A stretch of DNA of 64,000 nt from Marivivens sp. (GCA_024642115.1 JAHEBU010000004.1:124001-188000), one strand, 5' to 3'; counted from the first letter of the stretch, positions 6,864 through 16,588 are shown. The notes: generated by a model not told the origin, from the sequence alone. A program made the numbers and translations.

Positions 6864-8369
6864 ATGACAGTCGGGACAGCGGTCCAGAGCGGTCTGTTTT
6901 TCGACAGCATCGTCAAGAGCTTTGGTGGAACCCAAGCCCTGCGCGGCGTCTCCCTGCATGTGAACCGGGGCGAGATTGTCGCGCTTCTGGGTGAAAACGG
7001 CGCTGGAAAATCGACCCTGATCAAGGTGTTGGGCGGCATCCACAGCCCCGACAGCGGTCAGGTCAGTGTCGATGGCATACCCTACAATCACGTCGCGGGC
7101 AAGGTCAGCCAGAAACAGGCCGTGGCCTTTATCCATCAGGACCTTGGCCTGATCGAATGGATGAGCGTGGCCGAAAACATCGCGCTTGCCGTGGGCTATG
7201 CCAAAAAGGGCGGCCGCATCGACTGGCGCGGCACCGAGGACCGGGCGCGTGTGGCCCTGGCCCATGTCGAGGCCGAATTTGAACCGACTGCCCGCGTTTC
7301 CTCTCTGTCTCGCACGGAAAAGTCGCTGGTCGCCATTGCCCGCGCCTTGGCCGTGGAATGTGACTTTCTGGTCCTCGATGAACCCACGGCATCGCTTCCC
7401 GCCGACGAGGTCGAGCGTCTGTTCGCTGCCCTGCGCCCGCTCAAGGCCAAGGGGGTCGGGATGATCTATGTCAGTCACAGGCTTGATGAAATTTTTCAGA
7501 TCGCCGACCGTGTCGCCGTCCTGCGCGACGGTCAGATGGTGGGGATGCGCGACATCGCCCACACCAACGCCGAGGACCTTGTGACCTTGATCGTCGGCCG
7601 CAAGGCGCGTGAAATCGACCGCCCCGCCGCAATGGCGGGTGACGAGGTGCTGACCGTGCGCGGCATGAAGACCCGCAACGTCGGTCCGGTCGATTTCAAC
7701 GTCCAGCGGGGCGAGTTAGTGGGCCTTGTGGGTCTGCGCGGCGCGGGACACGAAGATGTTGGTCGGGCACTCTACGGGCTGTGCCCGCATGAAGGAACCG
7801 TGTTGCTGGATGGCAAATCCCCCGACCTGACCAACGCCCAGACCGCCATGCAATCGGGGATCGGCTTTGTCGCCCGCGACCGGGTGGTCGAATCCGTGGC
7901 TCCTGCCCTGACGATCCGCGAAAACACCTATCTCAACCCATCGGCCTTTGGGCGAACCTTGTTCAGCCTCATGCGCCCCCGGTCCGAGGATGCGCTGACC
8001 CACAACCTCGGCGCCCGCGTTGGCCTGTCACCCAATGATCCTACTTTGGCGATCGAGGCGCTGTCGGGCGGCAACCAGCAAAAGATCGTCGTCGGGCGCT
8101 GGCTGGACACCGGGCGGCGGTTCCTGATCGCCGAGGACCCGACGGCGGGTGTCGATGTGGGGGCCAAGGCCGAGATTTATCACCTGCTTTACGGTGCGCT
8201 TGCCAGCGGCATGGGGGTTCTGGTCGTCTCCACCGATTTCGAGGAAATCGCCAATATCTGCCACCGCGCCATCGTGTTTTCTCGTGGTCAGATGGTGGCC
8301 GAACTGACTGGGGTGGGCCTGTCCACCGAAACCCTGATCCAGGCGGCCTCGGCCACCGAAGCCGCATGA
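6864..8369 (+). CDS. Sugar ABC transporter ATP-binding protein (CUT2, two ABC domains)
   Basis: 501-aa tandem ATPase of the RbsA/MglA/XylG type. The first domain carries Walker A GENGAGKST, Q-loop FIHQDLGL and Walker B FLVLDEPTAS. The second is degenerate, with GLRGAGHED in place of a canonical Walker A, but keeps LSGGNQQK and IAEDPTAGVDVGAK; this asymmetry is normal for CUT2 ATPases. Degenerate points in domain 1 include SLSRTEKS at the signature position. ATG at 6864 is chosen because it has GGGGGGAA seven bases upstream; an ATG at 6849 is also in frame. It is first in an operon with a permease and a sugar-binding protein, downstream of operators 3 and 4. Confidence 0.9.
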   Translation: MTVGTAVQSGLFFDSIVKSFGGTQALRGVSLHVNRGEIVALLGENGAGKSTLIKVLGGIHSPDSGQVSVDGIPYNHVAGKVSQKQAVAFIHQDLGLIEWMSVAENIALAVGYAKKGGRIDWRGTEDRARVALAHVEAEFEPTARVSSLSRTEKSLVAIARALAVECDFLVLDEPTASLPADEVERLFAALRPLKAKGVGMIYVSHRLDEIFQIADRVAVLRDGQMVGMRDIAHTNAEDLVTLIVGRKAREIDRPAAMAGDEVLTVRGMKTRNVGPVDFNVQRGELVGLVGLRGAGHEDVGRALYGLCPHEGTVLLDGKSPDLTNAQTAMQSGIGFVARDRVVESVAPALTIRENTYLNPSAFGRTLFSLMRPRSEDALTHNLGARVGLSPNDPTLAIEALSGGNQQKIVVGRWLDTGRRFLIAEDPTAGVDVGAKAEIYHLLYGALASGMGVLVVSTDFEEIANICHRAIVFSRGQMVAELTGVGLSTETLIQAASATEAA

Positions 8370-8376
8370 GGACGCC

Positions 8377-9399
8377 ATGAACAGCATCGAATCCGACGCA
8401 CTGGAACCCACCCGAGATGAATTGCGCGGGCTGACATTCGGTCAAAAGATCGTCCGGTTGGTCCCGGTTTATGGTCTTGTCATCCTGATGTTCGCGCTCA
8501 TCATCCTGTTTTCGATCCTTCTGCCCAACACCTTTCCGACCAAGCTGAACCTGCGGGCCATCGTGTCGGACAAGTCGATCATCGCCCTGCTCTCTTTGGC
8601 CGCGATGATCCCCATGGCGGCGGGGCGGATCGACCTCACGGTGGGCTATGGCATCGTACTGTGGCACATCCTCGCCATCAGTTTGCAGACGATGTACGGA
8701 TTTCCCTGGCCTCTGGCGGTGCTGGTGGTGCTGTGCCTTGGGGCGTTTACCGGCCTTCTGAACGGCTTTCTGGTCGAGGTGGCGCGGATCGACGCTTTTA
8801 TTGCCACGCTGGGTACGGGCACGATCCTGTATGCGCTGGCGCTTTGGCATACGGGCGGACGGCAGATCGTGGGGGTCTTGCCCGACGGGTTCTACGCCCT
8901 GAATGGCACCTTTGTTCTGGGGCTGCCAATCACTGGATTCTATGTTCTGGCGATCACGCTTATCCTGTGGATCATCCTCGAATACACACCCATCGGGCGG
9001 TACCTTTACGCCATTGGGGCCAACCCCAAGGCGGCGGCCCTAAACGGCATTCCCACCCGCAAATTCGTGGTGGGCGCGTTCATTACCAGCGGGACGCTGA
9101 CGGCGCTGACAGGGGTGCTGCTGGCTTCAAAACTACGGATCGGGCAGGCTTCGGTGGGCCTTGAATACCTTTTACCCGCGCTTGTCGGTGCCTTTCTGGG
9201 GTCGACCACGATCAAGCCCGGCCGGGTCAACGTCTGGGGCACAATCGTAGGCGTCGCCATTCTGGCCGTCGGCATCTCGGGCATCCAGCAATACGGCGGG
9301 TCGTTCTGGGTTGAACCGATGTTCAACGGTCTGACCCTGCTCATCGCCATCGGGATCGCCGGATACGCACAGCGCAAAAAGGGCGCCGCGCATAAATGA
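8377..9399 (+). CDS. Sugar ABC transporter permease (CUT2, RbsC-like)
   Basis: 340-aa polytopic membrane protein with about eight to ten hydrophobic segments, starting with a long one at residues 28-50. AMIPMAAGRIDLTVGYG and the EAA-like region IGRYLYAIGANPKAAALNGI are characteristic of RbsC/AraH-type permeases. Its start lies seven bases after the ATPase stop with AGGACGCC upstream, indicating co-translation. It would form the transmembrane channel as a homodimer with the ATPase at 6864 and the binding protein at 9428. The substrate is not readable, but the surrounding enzymes suggest an aldose, sugar acid or sugar lactone. Confidence 0.9.
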   Translation: MNSIESDALEPTRDELRGLTFGQKIVRLVPVYGLVILMFALIILFSILLPNTFPTKLNLRAIVSDKSIIALLSLAAMIPMAAGRIDLTVGYGIVLWHILAISLQTMYGFPWPLAVLVVLCLGAFTGLLNGFLVEVARIDAFIATLGTGTILYALALWHTGGRQIVGVLPDGFYALNGTFVLGLPITGFYVLAITLILWIILEYTPIGRYLYAIGANPKAAALNGIPTRKFVVGAFITSGTLTALTGVLLASKLRIGQASVGLEYLLPALVGAFLGSTTIKPGRVNVWGTIVGVAILAVGISGIQQYGGSFWVEPMFNGLTLLIAIGIAGYAQRKKGAAHK

Positions 9400-9427
9400 C
9401 ACCAGCATCAACGGGAGGAAACCAACC

Positions 9428-10519
9428 ATGCTGAGAAGAACCTTCATGACCTCGGTCGCCGCGATCATCGTGGCCGGGCCTGCACTGGCCGATGCCATCG
9501 CCGACGCGATGGCGGACGTCGAGAAATACGCAGGCCAGGCCACCGCCTGGGACGGACCGACCACCGGCCCCCAGACCGAAGCGGGCAAGCTGATCGTCGT
9601 CCTCGCGGGCGACATGAAGAACGGCGGCATCCTGGGTGTCACCAACGGCGTGCAAGAAGCTGCGGCCAAGGCCGGGTGGGAAGTTCGCGTGCTTGACGGG
9701 GCCGGATCGGTGCAATCGCGCACCGCTGCGTTCGGACAGGCGCTGGCGCTGCAACCGGCGGGCATCATCATCAACGGCTTTGACGCCGTCGAACAGCAGG
9801 CCGCATTGGATCAGGCCGCCGCTGCGGGCATCCCGATGGTCAGCTGGCATTCCGGCCCCGTCATCGGCGCCAACCCCGGCAACGGCATGGCCGTCAACGT
9901 GTCCACCGACGCGATGCAGGTGAGCAAGGTCGCAGCCGAATGGGCCTTTGCCGATGCGGGCGGCAAGCCGGGCGTGGTGATCTTCACCGACTCGACCTAC
10001 ACCATCGCCATCGCAAAGGCCGACAAGATCAAGGAAACGATCGAGGCGTTGGGTGGCACCGTCCTCGAATACGTCGATACGCCCATCGCCGAAACCTCGC
10101 AGCGGATGCCGACCCTGACGACCGCCTTGTTGCAGAAGTATGGGGAAAGCTGGACCCACGCGCTGGCCATCAACGACATCTATTTTGACTTCATGGGGCC
10201 CGCATTGGCTGCCGCTGGTATCCCCGGCGACGGCGCGCCCAAGGCTGTGGCTGCGGGCGACGGGTCCGAAGGCGCCTATCAGCGTATCCGCGCGGGACAG
10301 TATCAGGCCGTGACCGTGGCCGAACCGCTGAACCTTCAAGGCTGGCAGTTGGTGGACGAACTGAACCGGGCCATGCAAGGCGAACCAGCCTCGGGTTACA
10401 TGTCGCCGCTGCACGTCGTGACCAAGGACAACATCAGCTTTGACGGAGGCGACAACAACATGTTCGACCCCGGCAACGGCTACCGCGACGAATACGCCAA
10501 GATCTGGGGCAAGATGTAA
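9428..10519 (+). CDS. Sugar ABC transporter substrate-binding protein (CUT2)
   Basis: 363-aa periplasmic binding protein with a Sec signal peptide of about 21 residues ending ...GPALADA. The mature part has the type I binding-protein fold: KLIVVLAGDMKNGG opens the first lobe, ALQPAGIIINGFDAVEQQAALDQAAAAGIP follows in the ribose/galactose-binding style, and a C-terminal helix ends ...YAKIWGKM. GGGAGGAAAC precedes the ATG. A strong terminator at 10539-10573 follows the gene, which suggests the transporter transcript mostly ends here. Confidence 0.9.
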   Translation: MLRRTFMTSVAAIIVAGPALADAIADAMADVEKYAGQATAWDGPTTGPQTEAGKLIVVLAGDMKNGGILGVTNGVQEAAAKAGWEVRVLDGAGSVQSRTAAFGQALALQPAGIIINGFDAVEQQAALDQAAAAGIPMVSWHSGPVIGANPGNGMAVNVSTDAMQVSKVAAEWAFADAGGKPGVVIFTDSTYTIAIAKADKIKETIEALGGTVLEYVDTPIAETSQRMPTLTTALLQKYGESWTHALAINDIYFDFMGPALAAAGIPGDGAPKAVAAGDGSEGAYQRIRAGQYQAVTVAEPLNLQGWQLVDELNRAMQGEPASGYMSPLHVVTKDNISFDGGDNNMFDPGNGYRDEYAKIWGKM

Positions 10520-10538
10520 CTGCACATCTGCCGATCGG

Positions 10539-10573
10539 GGGCCGTCGCAGCAATGCGGCGGCCCTTTTCTTTT
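10539..10573 (+). terminator. Rho-independent terminator after the sugar-binding protein gene
   Basis: The arms GGGCCGTCGCA (10539-10549) and TGCGGCGGCCC (10554-10564) pair over 11 bp with one G-T wobble around a GCAA tetraloop and are followed by TTTTCTTTT. This is one of the clearest intrinsic terminators in the window. It separates the transporter genes from the FAH-fold gene. Confidence 0.9.
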
Positions 10574-10614
10574 GTGCGGGGGCCAAGCATCATCCAGCCA
10601 AACGGGAGGATGAC

Positions 10615-11727
10615 GTGATCGATCTGGATAATCTGGCGGCGACCGGCGGCACATATCTTGGCCGCATCTGGGATGAGGCTGTCGCGGGCCCTGTCGTGGT
10701 GACGCTGCGCGACGGGCAGCTTTGGGATATCACCCACCGCGACGCGCCAACCGTGCGCGATATCTGCGAGTTGGACGATCCGGCGGCTTACGTCCGCGCG
10801 GCCCCCGGTCGCCCAGTCCCCCTGCCCCGCACCCTCCTCGCCCCCTGTGACCTTCAGGCGGTCAAAGCTTGTGGCGTGACCTTTGCCCAGTCGATGGTCG
10901 AACGCGTGATCGAGGAAAAGGCCGCAGGCGACCCCGCCCGCGCCCAGTCGATCCGGGCCAAGATCGGCGACCTGATCGGCGGCAGCCTGCGCAACATCCG
11001 CGCCGGATCTCCGCAGGCGGCCACCGTCAAGGCGGCGCTGATCGCCGAAGGCCTTTGGTCGCAATACCTCGAAGTCGGGATCGGCCCAGATGCCGAGGTG
11101 TTTTCCAAGGCCCAAGTGCTCTCGTCCGTAGGGGACGGGGCTGACGTGGGGTTGCACCCCATTTCCCGCTGGAACAACCCCGAACCCGAAATCGTCCTGA
11201 CTGTCGCCAGTTCTGGCAGAGTCGTCGGGGCCACTCTCGGTAACGACGTCAACCTGCGCGATGTTGAAGGGCGGTCAGCCCTGCTGCTCTCAAAGGCCAA
11301 GGACAACAACGCCTCTTGCGCCATCGGGCCGATGATCCGGCTATTTGATGAATCCTTCACGCTGGACGATGTGCGGCGTGCGGAATTGACGCTGACGGTG
11401 CGGGGAACGGACGGGTTCCATCTGACCGGCCATTCGTCGATGTCGCAGATAAGCCGGGACCCCGCTGACCTCGTATCCCAAACCGTGGGGCGGCATCACC
11501 AGTATCCGGACGGAATCATGTTGTTTCTGGGGACGCTGTTCGCGCCCACGCAGGACCGCGATACCCCCGGCGAAGGGTTCACGCACAAGTTCGGTGATTT
11601 GGTGACAATCTCGGCCCCCGGGCTTGGGTCGCTGACCAATACGGTGCGGCTGTCGACGGACTGCCCGCCCTGGACGTTCGGGGCCAGCCACCTGATGCGC
11701 AACCTCGCGGCGCGCGGATTGCTCTAG
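10615..11727 (+). CDS. Fumarylacetoacetate-hydrolase-fold enzyme (GguC / AraD1-like)
   Basis: 370-aa FAH-superfamily protein. The metal-binding glutamates are in NNPEPEIVL, followed by GDVNL-type GNDVNLRDVEGRS. The C-terminal half has FTHKFGDLVTISAPGLGSLTN. The overall architecture is like GguC, which sits beside the sugar transporter genes gguAB in Agrobacterium, and like 2-keto-3-deoxy-sugar-acid dehydratases. It probably acts on a 2-keto-3-deoxy sugar acid or acylpyruvate, but no substrate can be assigned. The GTG start at 10615 has GGGAGGA five bases upstream. It follows the terminator after the transporter, so it may be read by readthrough or its own promoter. It overlaps phoB's 3' end by four bases. 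Confidence 0.8.
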   Translation: MIDLDNLAATGGTYLGRIWDEAVAGPVVVTLRDGQLWDITHRDAPTVRDICELDDPAAYVRAAPGRPVPLPRTLLAPCDLQAVKACGVTFAQSMVERVIEEKAAGDPARAQSIRAKIGDLIGGSLRNIRAGSPQAATVKAALIAEGLWSQYLEVGIGPDAEVFSKAQVLSSVGDGADVGLHPISRWNNPEPEIVLTVASSGRVVGATLGNDVNLRDVEGRSALLLSKAKDNNASCAIGPMIRLFDESFTLDDVRRAELTLTVRGTDGFHLTGHSSMSQISRDPADLVSQTVGRHHQYPDGIMLFLGTLFAPTQDRDTPGEGFTHKFGDLVTISAPGLGSLTNTVRLSTDCPPWTFGASHLMRNLAARGLL

Positions 11728-12413
11728 CCTAAGGAGTAACCCGCGCCGCGCACGGTGCGCACCGGGTCATCGCCGCCATGCTGGGTCAGCACCTTGCGCA
11801 AGCGGCCCACATGCACGTCCACAGTTCGGGTATCGACATAGATGTCACGGCCCCAGACCCGGTCGAGCAACTGATCCCGGCTCCACACCCGGCCCGGCTT
11901 TTCCATGAAGGTGGACAGCAGGCGAAACTCTGTCGGGCCAAGTTTCAACGGCTGATCGCTGCGGGTCACGCGATGGGTTTCGGCGTCCAGAATGATATCG
12001 TCATAGGCCAGTACCTGCCCCACGGTGGATGGGCGGACACGGCGTAACTGGGTGCGCACGCGGGCCATCAGTTCGCTGACCGAATAGGGTTTGACGACAT
12101 AGTCGTCAGCCCCGGTTTCAAGCCCGCGCACCTTGTCCACTTCCTCTGACCGGGCAGATAACATGATGATCGGGATCGCCCGCGTCTCGGCCCGCAGCTT
12201 CAGTTGGCGACACACCTCGATCCCCGACAGGTTGGGCATCATCCAGTCCAGCACGATCACATCGGGCTGATCCTCGGACACGGCCAACAGGGCATCCTCG
12301 CCGTTGGCGGCTGTGGTGGTGCGAAATCCTTCGGCGCTCAGGTTATAGGCCAGAACCTCGCGTTGGGCGGGTTCATCTTCGACGATCAGAACATGCGGTT
12401 GTCCGGCGGCCAT
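11724..12413 (-). CDS. phoB: Phosphate regulon response regulator PhoB
   Basis: 229-aa OmpR/PhoB-family regulator. The receiver domain has the acidic cluster EDE at residues 11-13, phospho-acceptor Asp in VIVLDWMMP, and the switch Thr/Lys region ending VVKPYS. The winged-helix domain contains KLGPTEFRLLSTFMEKPGRVWSRDQLLDRVWG and VDVHVGRLRKVL. It is activated by PhoR and binds Pho boxes such as that at 17733-17765. It is the last gene of the leftward pst-phoU-phoB operon, three bases after phoU. It is separated from phoR by the whole operon. Confidence 0.95.
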   Translation of the reverse strand: MAAGQPHVLIVEDEPAQREVLAYNLSAEGFRTTTAANGEDALLAVSEDQPDVIVLDWMMPNLSGIEVCRQLKLRAETRAIPIIMLSARSEEVDKVRGLETGADDYVVKPYSVSELMARVRTQLRRVRPSTVGQVLAYDDIILDAETHRVTRSDQPLKLGPTEFRLLSTFMEKPGRVWSRDQLLDRVWGRDIYVDTRTVDVHVGRLRKVLTQHGGDDPVRTVRGAGYSLG

Positions 12414-12416
12414 GGG

Positions 12417-13133
12417 TCACACCTTGTCAGTCGCGTAAGAGGTTTGGTCGCCTTTGGGGCGGGCATCCTCGGGCATGGACCCGGTCACCAGATAGATGAC
12501 CTGTTCGGCCATGTTGGTCACCAGATCACCCATTCGTTCGACGTTCTTGGCCATGAAATGCAGGTGCATACAGGGGGTAATGTTGCGCGGGTCCTCCAGC
12601 ATGAAGGTCAGGAATTCGCGAAACAGGGCGTTATACATCTGATCGACGTCATGGTCGCGCTGGCGCACGTCCTCGGCCAGTACCGCATCACGCCGGATAT
12701 AGGCATCCAGCGTGTCCTTAAGCATTCCCTGCACTTCACGGGCCATCCGGCGCAGCGCCACATCGGACCCGGTGATCGGCCTCATCTCGGCCAGAACCGA
12801 GGTCCGTTTGGCCATGTTCTTGGCATAGTCGCCAATCCGCTCGAGGCTGGCGGCGATGCGCAGCACTGTCAGGATCGTGCGCAGGTCCTTGGACACCGGG
12901 GCACGCAGGGCGATGGTGCGGGCGGCCTCTTCGTTGATCCGCTCTTCGAGCTCGTCCACGGCGCGGTCGCCGACGCGAACCTTTTCAGCCAGCTCCAGAT
13001 CGCGGGTTTCCAGCGACGTGGCCCCGTCTAGAATGGCCGCCTCGACCATACCGCCCATTTTCATGAGCAGGGCCTGAATGGCCTCAAGGTCGCGGTCATA
13101 AGCCGATGCAATGTGTTGATCGTTCATGGGCAT
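12417..13133 (-). CDS. phoU: Phosphate signalling complex protein PhoU
   Basis: 238-aa all-helical protein with two PhoU repeats. The acidic metal-binding motifs are EKVRVGDRAVDELEERINEEAARTIALRAPVSKDLR in repeat 1 and VRQRDHDVDQMYNALFREFLTFM in repeat 2. It couples the PstSCAB transporter to PhoR and dampens phosphate signalling. It lies between pstB (4-bp gap) and phoB (3-bp gap), as in other alphaproteobacteria. Confidence 0.95.
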   Translation of the reverse strand: MPMNDQHIASAYDRDLEAIQALLMKMGGMVEAAILDGATSLETRDLELAEKVRVGDRAVDELEERINEEAARTIALRAPVSKDLRTILTVLRIAASLERIGDYAKNMAKRTSVLAEMRPITGSDVALRRMAREVQGMLKDTLDAYIRRDAVLAEDVRQRDHDVDQMYNALFREFLTFMLEDPRNITPCMHLHFMAKNVERMGDLVTNMAEQVIYLVTGSMPEDARPKGDQTSYATDKV

Positions 13134-13137
13134 ATCC

Positions 13138-13935
13138 TCAGCCGATCCTGCCCGAGATATAGCTCTCGGTGCGGGGGTCTTCGGGGTTGGTGAAAATCTT
13201 GCCGGTCTCGCCGAACTCGACCAGGTTTCCCAGGTGGAAAAAGGCGGTCTTTTGGCTCACCCGCGCAGCCTGCTGCATCGAGTGGGTGACGATGACGACA
13301 GAAAAGGACTGGCGAAGTTCGTCGATCAGTTCTTCGACCTGTGCCGTAGCGATGGGGTCGAGCGCCGAACAGGGTTCGTCCATCAACAACACCTCGGGGG
13401 CTGTGGCAATTGCGCGGGCGATGCACAGGCGCTGCTGCTGGCCACCCGACAGGCCGGTGCCGGGCTGGTGCAGCCGGTCCTTGGCCTCGGTCCACAACGC
13501 CGCCTTGCGCAGGCTTCCCTCGACGATGGCGTCCAGATCGGCCTTGGTCCGGGCCAGCCCGTGGATTTTCGGCCCGTAGGCTACATTGTCATAGATCGAC
13601 TTGGGGAATGGATTTGGCTTCTGGAACACCATGCCGACCTTGGCGCGCAACTGCACCGGGTCGACGTTGCGGTCGTAAATATCCTCGCCGTCGATCTTGA
13701 TCTCGCCCTCGACCCGGCAAATGTCGATGGTGTCGTTCATCCGGTTGAGCGTGCGCAGAAACGTGGATTTGCCACAGCCAGACGGGCCGATAAAGGCCGT
13801 GACGGTCTTGTCGGCGATATCGACGTTCACGTCCTTTATCGCGTGATTGTCGCCATAATAGACCTGCACGTTGCGGGCTGAGATTTTGGTGTCGTTCATG
13901 TCAACGGCTCTTTCAATCAGTCTCATGTCATTCAT
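13138..13935 (-). CDS. pstB: Phosphate ABC transporter ATP-binding protein PstB
   Basis: 265-aa ATPase with Walker [11 protein letters not shown]-loop [13 protein letters not shown], signature [16 protein letters not shown], Walker [14 protein letters not shown] and H-loop [28 protein letters not shown] is diagnostic of PstB. Two starts are possible: 13935 ([13 protein letters not shown]...) with AAGGGG six bases upstream, and 13899 ([15 protein letters not shown]), which matches the typical family N-terminus. I chose the former on its ribosome-binding site. Confidence 0.93.
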   Translation of the reverse strand: MNDMRLIERAVDMNDTKISARNVQVYYGDNHAIKDVNVDIADKTVTAFIGPSGCGKSTFLRTLNRMNDTIDICRVEGEIKIDGEDIYDRNVDPVQLRAKVGMVFQKPNPFPKSIYDNVAYGPKIHGLARTKADLDAIVEGSLRKAALWTEAKDRLHQPGTGLSGGQQQRLCIARAIATAPEVLLMDEPCSALDPIATAQVEELIDELRQSFSVVIVTHSMQQAARVSQKTAFFHLGNLVEFGETGKIFTNPEDPRTESYISGRIG

Positions 13936-13947
13936 GGCGGGCCCCTT

Positions 13948-15303
13948 TTACCAGCGGCGTTCAAAGCGGCGGCGGAGGATGATGGCGACCGCGTTCATGC
14001 ACAAGAGGAACACCAGCAGGGCGATGATCGCCCCCGATGCCCGTTCCACAAAGGCCGGGTCGGCGCGTTGGGTCCAGTTGTAGACCTGCACCGGCAAGGC
14101 TGTCGAGGGATCGCCGAACAGCCCTGTGCTGCTCGAATACGCCTCGGGGTAGTCGCGGACAAAGGCCACCATGCCGATCAGCAGCAGCGGCGCGGTTTCA
14201 CCCAAGGCTTGCGCCAGCCCGATGATGACGCCCGTCAGGATACCGGGGGCAGCCAACGGCAGCACATGATGAAACACCGACTGCATCTTGGACGCACCCA
14301 CGCCCAATGCCGCATCGCGGATCGACGGCGGCACGGATTTGAGCGCGGCGCGGGCCGGGATGATGATCCTCGGCAACGTCATCAGCGTCAGCACGAGGCC
14401 CCCCACCAGCGGCGAGGATTGGTTCAGCCCCGCGAAGTTGATGAAAATGGCAAGCCCCAGGATGCCGTAGACGATCGACGGCACCGCTGCGAGGTTCGAG
14501 ATGTTCACCTCGATCAGATCGGTAAAGCGGTTCTTTTTGGCGAATTCCTCAAGATAAACCGCAGCCGCCACACCCAGCGGCAGCGACAGCACCAGCACCA
14601 CGATCATCATGTAGAGCGACCCCAGGATCGCCACCCCCAGACCTGCCGCCTCGGGGCGCTGGTCGGATGCATCGGGGTTGGTGAGAAAATCCCAGTTGAT
14701 CCGGGTTTTCATGATCCCGGCATCCTTGAGCGCCTGCGCGATGACCAACACCTCGGGCGAGGTGTTCTTGTCCAGCGCCGCACTTTCCATCGTGACGCGC
14801 CCCTTGAAGAACCCGTCGATCCGGCCCGAGGCGAGGATGTTCATCTCGACCGTGCCGCCGATCAGTTCCGGATGGGCGAGGACATAGTTGCGCACGGTCG
14901 CCGCCGCCTCTTTCGAAATCATCTCGCCCACGTCCTTGTTGGACGCTTCGGTCGTCAGACCCATTTCGGCCAGTTTGGCCACCAGCGACTGCTGCAACAC
15001 GGGTCCATAAGCCAGCGTCGTGACCTTGGCCATTTCGGCGGGGTCACGGTTGCCCTTGGGGTCCAGCTTTTCGGCCGGAAGAGCCACTTCCAGATCCAGA
15101 AAGGTCTGCTTGTAGGCCGAAAGCCCGTTACCAAGTACCGAGGTCAGCAGTATGATCAGCGCCAGCACCGCAATGCAGATCGCGGCCAAGCCATAGGCGC
15201 GGAACCGGCGCTCGGCGGCGTTGCGCTTTTTCGTGCGGGCATCCTCGATCAGGATCGACTTGGTCTGGCGCGGGACAGCGGCCCCCATCGACGCGTCGGT
15301 CAT
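13948..15303 (-). CDS. pstA: Phosphate ABC transporter permease PstA (long alphaproteobacterial form)
   Basis: 451-aa permease, about 150 residues longer than the Escherichia coli protein. A first transmembrane helix near residues 33-54 is followed by a large non-membrane region (about 55-210) corresponding to the DUF3333 extension of alphaproteobacterial PstA, then the six-helix permease core. The EAA loop reads RDAALGVGASKMQSVFHHVLPLAAPGILTG. The C-terminus has KYRR-like basic residues (LRRRFERRW). It overlaps pstC by four bases. With PstC it forms the membrane channel for phosphate. Confidence 0.93.
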   Translation of the reverse strand: MTDASMGAAVPRQTKSILIEDARTKKRNAAERRFRAYGLAAICIAVLALIILLTSVLGNGLSAYKQTFLDLEVALPAEKLDPKGNRDPAEMAKVTTLAYGPVLQQSLVAKLAEMGLTTEASNKDVGEMISKEAAATVRNYVLAHPELIGGTVEMNILASGRIDGFFKGRVTMESAALDKNTSPEVLVIAQALKDAGIMKTRINWDFLTNPDASDQRPEAAGLGVAILGSLYMMIVVLVLSLPLGVAAAVYLEEFAKKNRFTDLIEVNISNLAAVPSIVYGILGLAIFINFAGLNQSSPLVGGLVLTLMTLPRIIIPARAALKSVPPSIRDAALGVGASKMQSVFHHVLPLAAPGILTGVIIGLAQALGETAPLLLIGMVAFVRDYPEAYSSSTGLFGDPSTALPVQVYNWTQRADPAFVERASGAIIALLVFLLCMNAVAIILRRRFERRW

Positions 15304-16529
15304 TCGTATTGCTCCCGGTATTTGCGCACGATGTAGAGGGCAAAGACATTCAGCCCCAGTGTCAGAACGAACAGGGTCAGGCCAAGCGCGAAAGCAACCA
15401 GCGATTCCGGGCTGCCGAAATCGGTGTCGCCTGTCAGCTGGCTCACGATCTTGACGGTGACAGTGGTCATCGCCTCGAACGGGTTAAGGCTCATCCGGGC
15501 GGCGGCCCCTGCCCCCAGAACCACGATCATCGTCTCGCCAATGGCGCGGCTGGCGGCCAGCAGGATGGCGCCCACGACACCGGGCAATGCGGCTGGCAGA
15601 ACGACCTGACGGATCGTCTCGGATTTCGTGGCGCCTAGCCCATAGGACCCGTCGCGCATCGCCTGCGGGACGGCATTGATGATGTCATCGGACAGCGACG
15701 AGACAAAGGGGATTAGCATGACGCCCATGACCAGCCCCGCCGTCATGACGGACGACGCGCTGTCGCCCAGCCCAAGCGGTTGCGAGAAATAGTCGCGCAG
15801 GAACGGACCCACCGTGATCAGGGCAAAGAGGCCGTAAACGATGGTGGGGATACCGGCCAGCAACTCGATCGCAGGCTTGGCCCAGGCCCGCATCCGGGGC
15901 GAGGCGTATTCGGACAAATAGATCGCGGCGAACAGGCCCACTGGCACGGCGAACAGAAGCGCGATGAAGCTCACGTACAATGTGCCCCAGATCAGCGGCC
16001 AGATGCCCAATTGACTGTCGCCCTGAAACTTGGGCGACCACGTCGCCGAGAGAAAGAAATCCTTCCAGTCATACAGGCGAAAGAAATGGATCGTTTCAGC
16101 CAGCAGCGACAGGACGATGCCCACCGTGGTCAGGATGGCGATGGTCGAGGCGGTGATAAGCAGGCCGCGCACCCAGCCTTCGGCGGCAATCCGGGCGCGA
16201 AAGTCGATACGGATGCGGGCCAGCGCCCAGATCGCTCCGATCAGGGCCAGAGCCACGAACGCCACCTGAACCGCGGTATGAAGGCCATCGGACCCGCCGC
16301 GCGTGTCTGCGGCAAAACGTTCGTAGAGAAGGGCAAGGATGACAAATCCAAAGGCGGGCACCCAGGCGGACAGCAGGGCGTTCAACCCGTGCTGCTTGGG
16401 CAGCGCCGTCAGCTTGCGGATATCGCCGCCTGACACTTGAAGGGCGCGCGCGCGGGCCAAAAGATATCCCGCCACGCCGATCAGCAGGACCAGCACAAAG
16501 GGGGATGTCAGCAGCGAAACGATCCACAT
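15300..16529 (-). CDS. pstC: Phosphate ABC transporter permease PstC (long form)
   Basis: 409-aa permease, longer than the ~320-residue enteric protein. There are hydrophobic helices at the N-terminus (residues 2-24, 48-70 and 80-100) before the conserved core. The core includes GIWPLIWGTLYVSFIALLFAVPVGLFAAIYLSEYASPRMR, GIPTIVYGLFALITVGPFLRDYF and the EAA loop RDGSYGLGATKSETIRQVVLPAALPGVVGAILLAASRAIGET. The sequence ends YIVRKYREQYE. It is separated from pstS by 99 bp containing a hairpin and overlaps pstA (ATGA). Confidence 0.93.
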   Translation of the reverse strand: MWIVSLLTSPFVLVLLIGVAGYLLARARALQVSGGDIRKLTALPKQHGLNALLSAWVPAFGFVILALLYERFAADTRGGSDGLHTAVQVAFVALALIGAIWALARIRIDFRARIAAEGWVRGLLITASTIAILTTVGIVLSLLAETIHFFRLYDWKDFFLSATWSPKFQGDSQLGIWPLIWGTLYVSFIALLFAVPVGLFAAIYLSEYASPRMRAWAKPAIELLAGIPTIVYGLFALITVGPFLRDYFSQPLGLGDSASSVMTAGLVMGVMLIPFVSSLSDDIINAVPQAMRDGSYGLGATKSETIRQVVLPAALPGVVGAILLAASRAIGETMIVVLGAGAAARMSLNPFEAMTTVTVKIVSQLTGDTDFGSPESLVAFALGLTLFVLTLGLNVFALYIVRKYREQYE

Positions 16530-16588
16530 GGGCAGGCACTTTCGTCAGGGATGGCCCGGCAGATGGGCCTGGATCGGGTTGTCAGAAA

